NCBI RefSeq assembly: GCF_003369915.1
Contig: NW_022881614.1
Coordinates: forward strand, 33,005,474-33,069,473
Source of the DNA: Drosophila miranda
Taxonomy: Eukaryota; Arthropoda; Insecta; Diptera; Drosophilidae
Reading direction: 5' to 3'
DNA: 64,000 nucleotides
Shown: positions 59,030 through 64,000 of the stretch, in pieces
How the letters are laid out: every line of letters starts with the position of its first letter
Position numbering within the stretch: position 1 is the first letter of the stretch
Position numbers and translations under genes: made by a program
Notes under the pieces: generated by a model
Database searches by the model: none
What the model saw: only the letters and a program-made list of their open reading frames with translations
Told to the model about the DNA's origin: nothing

Positions 59030-60155
59030 AACGAGGGGGAACGTTGTGAGTTGCTGCGGACACCGCAACTCTACAGTTATACCCGATACTAAGCCAGTAT
59101 GGCTCTCCTCCGGCAGACGCCGCTAATATTAAACGAAACGACAAAGAGTGCGTGCGAGAGAGACAGAAAATCAGTCTGAGCGTGACGTCGGCCGCTGCGT
59201 AGCCAGTGCAAATTGATTTGTTCCTTTTGGCTATAAAAATTATCTGATCTGATCTACATTCAGCAATCTGATAGATATGGTCGTTATCTATGATTCTGCG
59301 TTTTTAGTTTTCTCGAATCTGCAATATTGTGGATGCAACAGGTTTTCGTCCTTTGTGTGGGCGGAAGGGGGTGGGGCGAAATTTTGAGATATACGTTTTA
59401 TAGTGAGATCTAACAGGAGTGCGGATACCAAATTTGGTTACTCTAGCGTTAATAGTCTCTGAGATTTGTGAATATCCCCAGATTTTCGTCCTTTGCGGGG
59501 GCGGAAGGGGTTGTGGCGAAATTTTGAAACAAACTCGTCTCGGTCCGATATGTTAGGAGTGTGGATACCAAATTTGTTTGCTCTAGCTTTTATAGTCTCT
59601 GAGATCTAGGCGCTAATGTTTTACTCTAAGCAAAGCCACCTATGCTAAGTGTGTGTTAGAGAGAGACAGGGCGAGAAAAAATGAAATTGTTTTCTTGATG
59701 CTGGCTATAATAATAATACGATCCAATTCAGATTCTGCAGTCTAAAAGATATGGTCATTCTCTACGATTTGGTTTTATCGTATTTTTAAAAATGTGGATG
59801 CCACAGATTTTCGTCCTTTGTGGGGGCGGAAGTGGGCGGGGCGAAGTTTTGAAATAGTTTTGTAGCAGTGACATATCACAAAAGTCTGGATCCAAAACAT
59901 CGTTGCTCTCGCTCTTATAGTCTTTGAGCACTAGGCGCTGAAGGGCACGGACAGACGGACAGACGGACGGACGGACAGACGGACAGACAGACATGGCTCA
60001 ATCGACTCGGCTATTGATGCTGATCAAGAATATATATACTTTATGGGGTCGGAAACGATTCCTTTTGGACGTTACACACATCCACTTTTACCACAAATCT
60101 AATATACCCCAATACTCATTTTGAGTATCGGGTATAAAAAACAAAACTAAAGCAA
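59030..60155 (-). repeat. INE-1 array unit 3 (type A)
   Basis: Shares GTCGGCCGCTGCG, GCAACAGGTTTTCG, CTCTAGCGTTAATAG and TAGTCTTTGAGC with unit 5. Confidence 0.9.
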
Positions 60156-61289
60156 AACGAGGGGGAACGTTGTGAGTTGCTGCGGACACCGCAACTCTAC
60201 AGTTATACCCGATACTAAGCCAGTATAGCTCTCCTCCGGCAGACGCCGCTAATATTAAACGACACGACAAAGAGTGCGTGCGAGAGAGACAGAAAATCAG
60301 TCTGAGCGTGACGTCGGGGGCTGCGTAGCCAGTGCAAATTGATTTGTTCCTTTTGGCTATAAAAATGATCTGATCTGATCCAGATTCAGCAATCTGATAG
60401 ATATGGTCATTATCTATGATTCTGCGTTTTTAGTTTTCTCGAATGTGCAATATTGTGGATGCAACAGATTTTCGTCCTTTGTGTGGGCGGAAGGGGGTGG
60501 GGCGAAATTTTGAGATACACGTTTTATAGTAAGATCTAACAGGAGTGCGGATACCAAATTTGGTTCTTCTAGCCTTAATAAACTCTGAGATTTTTGAATA
60601 TCCCCAGATTTTCGTCCTTTGCGGGGGCGGAAGGGGTTGTGGCGAAATTTTGAAACAAACTCGTCTCGGTCCGATATGTTAGGAGTGTGGATACCAAATT
60701 TGTTTGCTCTAGCTTTTATAGTCTCTGAGATCTAGGCGCTAATGTTTTACTCTAAGCAAAGCCACCTATGCTAAGTGTGTGTTAGAGAGAGACAGGGCGA
60801 GAAAAAATGAAATTGTTTTCTTGATGCTGGCTATAGTAATAATACGATCCAATTCAGATTCTGCATTCTAAAAGATATGGTCATTCTCTACGATTTGGTT
60901 TTATCGTATTTTTAAAAATGTGGATGCCACAGATTTTCGTCCTTTGTGGGGGCGGAAGTGGGCGGGGCGAAGTTTTGAAATAGTTTTGTAGCAGTGACAT
61001 ATCACAAAAGTCTGGATCCAAAACATCGTTGCTCTCGCTCTTATAGTTTTTGAGCACTAGGCGCTGAAGGGGACGGACAGACGGACAGACGGACGGACGG
61101 ACAGACGGACAGACGGACAGACAGACATGGCTCAATCGACTCGGCTATTGATGCTGATCAAGAATATATATACTTTATGGGGTCGGAAACGATTCCTTTT
61201 GGACGTTACACACATCCACTTTTACCACAAATCTAATATACCCCAATACTCATTTTGAGTATCGGGTATAAAAAACAAAACTAAAGCAA
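60156..61289 (-). repeat. INE-1 array unit 4 (type B)
   Basis: Shares AAAATGATCTGATCTGATCC, GAATGTGCAATATTG, AGATTTTTGAATATCC, GGCTATAGTAATAATACG and TAGTTTTTGAGC with unit 6. Confidence 0.9.
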
Positions 61290-62417
61290 AACGAGGGGGA
61301 ACGTTGTGAGTTGCTGCGGACACCGCAACTCTACAGTTATACCCGATACTAAGCCAGTATGGCTCTCCTCCGGCAGACGCCGCTAATATTAAACGACACG
61401 ACAAAGAGTGCGTGCGAGAGAGACAGAAAATCAGTCTGAGCGTGACGTCGGCCGCTGCGTAGCCAGTGCAAATTGATTTGTTCCTTTTGGCTATAAAAAT
61501 TATCTGATCTGATCTACATTCAGCAATCTGATAGATATGGTCGTTATCTATGATTCTGCGTTTTTAGTTTTCTCGAATCTGCAATATTGTGGATGCAACA
61601 GGTTTTCGTCCTTTGTGTGGGCGGAAGGGGGTGGGGCGAAATTTTGAGATATACGTTTTATAGTGAGATCTAACAGGAGTGCGGATACCAAATTTGGTTA
61701 CTCTAGCGTTAATAGTCTCTGAGATTTGTGAATATCCCCAGATTTTCGTCCTTTGCGGTGGCGGAAGGGGTTGTGGCGAAATTTTGAAACAAACTCGTCT
61801 CGGTCCGATATGTTAGGAGTGTGGATACCAAATTTGTTTGCTCTAGCTTTTATAGTCTCTGAGATCTAGGCGCTAATGTTTTACTCTAAGCAAAGCCACC
61901 TATGCTAAGTGTGTGTTAGAGAGAGAGACAGGGCGAGAAAAAATGAAATTGTTTTCTTGATGCTGGCTATAATAATAATACGATCCAATTCAGATTCTGC
62001 AGTCCAAAAGATATGGTCATTCTCTACGATTTGGTTTTATCGTATTTTTAAAAATGTGGATGCCACAGATTTTTGTCCTTTGTGGGGGCGGAAGTGGGCG
62101 GGGCGAAGTTTTGAAATAGTTTTGTAGCAGTGACATATCACAAAAGTCTGGATCCAAAACATCGTTGCTCTCGCTCTTATAGTCTTTGAGCACTAGGCGC
62201 TGAAGGGGACGGACAGACGGACGGACGGACAGACGGACAGACGGACAGACAGACATGGCTCAATCGACTCGGCTATTGATGCTGATCAAGAATATATATA
62301 CTTTATGGGGTCGGAAACGATTCCTTTTGGACGTTACACACATCCACTTTTACCACAAATCTAATATACCCCAATACTCATTTTGAGTATCGGGTATAAA
62401 AAACAAAACTAAAGCAA
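61290..62417 (-). repeat. INE-1 array unit 5 (type A)
   Basis: Has the unit 3 variants listed above, plus an extra GA in the GAGAGAGAGACAGG tract at about 61919. Confidence 0.9.
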
Positions 62418-63551
62418 AACGAGGGGGAACGTTGTGAGTTGCTGCGGACACCGCAACTCTACAGTTATACCCGATACTAAGCCAGTATGGCTCTGCTGCG
62501 GCAGACGCCGCTAATATTAAACGACACGACAAAGAGTGCGTGCGAGAGAGACAGAAAATCAGTCTGAGCGTGACGTCGGGCGCTGCGTAGCCAGTGCAAA
62601 TTGATTTGTTCCTTTTGGCTATAAAAATGATCTGATCTGATCCAGATTCAGCAATCTGATAGATATGGTCATTATCTATGATTCTGCGTTTTTAGTTTTC
62701 TCGAATGTGCAATATTGTGGATGCAACAGATTTTCGTCCTTTGTGTGGGCGGAAGGGGGTGGGGCGAAATTTTGAGATACACGTTTTATAGTAAGATCTA
62801 ACAGGAGTGCGGATACCAAATTTGGTTACTCTAGCCTTAATAGTCTCTGAGATTTTTGAATATCCCCAGTTTTTCGTCCTTGGCGGGGGCGGAAGGGGTT
62901 GTGGCGAAATTTTGAAACAACCTCGTCTCGGTCCGATATGTTAGGAGTGTGGATACCAAATTTGTTTGCTCTAGCTTTTATAGTCTCTGAGATCTAGGCG
63001 CTAATGTTTTACTCTAAGCAAAGCCACTTATGCTAAGTGTGTGTTAGAGAGAGACAGGGCGAGAAAAAATGAAATTGTTTTCTTGATGCTGGCTATAGTA
63101 ATAATACGATCCAATTCAGATTCTGCAGTCTAAAAGATATGGTCATTCTCTACGATTTGGTTTTATCGTATTTTTAAAAATGTGGATGCCACAGATTTTC
63201 GTCCTTTGTGGGGGCGGAAGGGGGCGGGGCGAAGTTTTGAAATAGTTTTGTAGCAGTGACATATCACAAAAGTCTGGATCCAAAACATCGTTGCTCTCGC
63301 TCTTATAGTTTTTGAGCACTAGGCGCTGAAGGGGACGGACAGACGGACAGACGGACGGACGGACAGACGGACAGACGGACAGACAGACATGGCTCAATCG
63401 ACTCGGCTATTGATGCTGATCAAGAATATATATACTTTATGGGGTCGGAAACGATTCCTTTTGGACGTTACACACATCCACTTTTACCACAAATCTAATA
63501 TACCCCAATACTCATTTTGAGTATCGGGTATAAAAAACAAAACTAAAGCAA
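62418..63551 (-). repeat. INE-1 array unit 6 (type B)
   Basis: Has the unit 4 variants, but GTCGGGCGCTGCG instead of GTCGGGGGCTGCG. Confidence 0.9.
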
Positions 63552-64000
63552 AACGAGGGGGAACGTTGTGAGTTGCTGCGGACACCGCAACTCTACAGTT
63601 ATACCCGATACTAAGCCAGTATGGCTCTCCTGCGGCAGACGCCGCTAATATTAAACGACACGACAAAGAGTGCGTGCGAGAGAGACAGAAAATCAGTCTG
63701 AGCGTGACGTCGGGCGCTGCGTAGCCAGTGCAAATTGATTTGTTCCTTTTGGCTATAAAAATGATCTGATCTGATCCAGATTCAGCAATCTGATAGATAT
63801 GGTCATTATCTATGATTCTGCGTTTTTAGTTTTCTCGAATGTGCAATATTGTGGATGCAACAGATTTTCGTCTTTTGTGTGGGCGGAAGGGGGTGGGGCG
63901 AAATTTTGAGATACACGTTTTATAGTAAGATCTAACAGGAGTGCGGATACCAAATTTGGTTACTCTAGCCTTAATAGTCTCTGAGATTTTTGAATATCCC
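63552..64000 (-). repeat. INE-1 array unit 7, partial
   Basis: 449 bp visible. All diagnostic positions in this part match type B (units 4 and 6), so two B units lie in succession. The diagnostic TAGTC/TTTTGAGC site is outside the window. Confidence 0.88.

Larger units (their letters stand above)
56771..64000 (-). repeat. Tandem array of INE-1/DINE-1 Helitron units (about 1.13 kb each)
   Basis: Units begin (AACGAGGGG) at 56771, 57904, 59030, 60156, 61290, 62418 and 63552, giving lengths 1133, 1126, 1126, 1134, 1128 and 1134, plus a partial seventh unit cut by the window edge. All run head-to-tail in one orientation and share the same junction (TATAAAAAAC, then AAAACTAAAGCAAA, then ACGAGG). 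Length differences come mainly from the number of 8-bp GGACAGAC-type repeats and an extra GA in unit 5. Each unit contains GA-rich tracts, inverted ATACCCGATACT ends and no coding frame. Confidence 0.95.

Noticed and set aside
56771..64000. CRISPR-like or segmental gene array
   Set aside because: Repeat units are 1.13 kb and Helitron-derived, without spacers or genes; the host is eukaryotic.
1..64000. tRNA, rRNA, snoRNA or miRNA genes
   Set aside because: I saw no A/B-box pairs with a cloverleaf, no rDNA segments and no convincing precursor hairpins; the tRNA-like matches are retroelement primer sites.

Overview
The window is eukaryotic, almost certainly Drosophila. Genes carry short introns with GT..AG borders. 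G-protein gamma-1, CCT8, MrgBP and a WDR43/UTP5 orthologue are recognisable by sequence, and INE-1/DINE-1 Helitrons are abundant. As far as I recall, these host genes map to Muller element C (2R, about 44E-F) in D. melanogaster. The INE-1 type, an old P element and the heavy nested transposon load fit an obscura-group species. A degenerating neo-Y or pericentromeric copy of Muller C (as in D. miranda) would explain both the transposon load and the broken zinc-finger gene. The species assignment is inference.

Layout. 1-8.6 kb: compact host genes. These are the 3' end of an unidentified gene, a five-exon WDR43/UTP5 orthologue that is tail-to-tail with it, CCT8 transcribed divergently from WDR43 across a DRE-bearing interval, a long non-coding stretch, and the single-exon coding part of Ggamma1. 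8.6-11 kb: a MITE with 33-bp terminal inverted repeats (TIRs) and a 7-bp target duplication. It is split by a small P element (31-bp TIRs), which is itself split by an INE-1 Helitron. 11.2-24.3 kb: degenerate Ty3/gypsy element A. Its 3' LTR is split by element B, whose 5' LTR is split by another INE-1. 24.3-28.9 kb: a host island with intact MrgBP, a C2H2 zinc-finger pseudogene (nonsense codon, frameshift and a second MITE copy in its coding region), and possible gene remnants.

28.9-49.3 kb: two large related Ty3/gypsy elements of Osvaldo/Ulysses-like organisation. C is on the minus strand and D on the plus strand. They lie head-to-head with their 5' LTRs 77 bp apart, each with its own 4-bp target duplication. 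Both use a tRNA-Lys-type primer site and both carry extra coding-like sequence between pol and the 3' LTR. In D this is a 632-codon low-complexity ORF with one in-frame amber. C carries an 11-copy, 93-bp repeat between protease and reverse transcriptase. 49.3-52.9 kb: host sequence resembling a long 5' non-coding exon, rich in microsatellites. 53-56.8 kb: a degenerate R1-like non-LTR retrotransposon. 56.8 kb to the window end: a tandem array of about 1.13-kb INE-1 units (six full, one partial) whose variants largely alternate, i.e. a dimeric higher-order satellite built from a Helitron.

The host genes are ordinary housekeeping and signalling genes (ribosome biogenesis, chaperonin, chromatin, G-protein). 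The striking content is the layered transposon stratigraphy, the Helitron-derived satellite with GA-rich motifs that could matter for dosage compensation, and the undescribed third ORF of element D.
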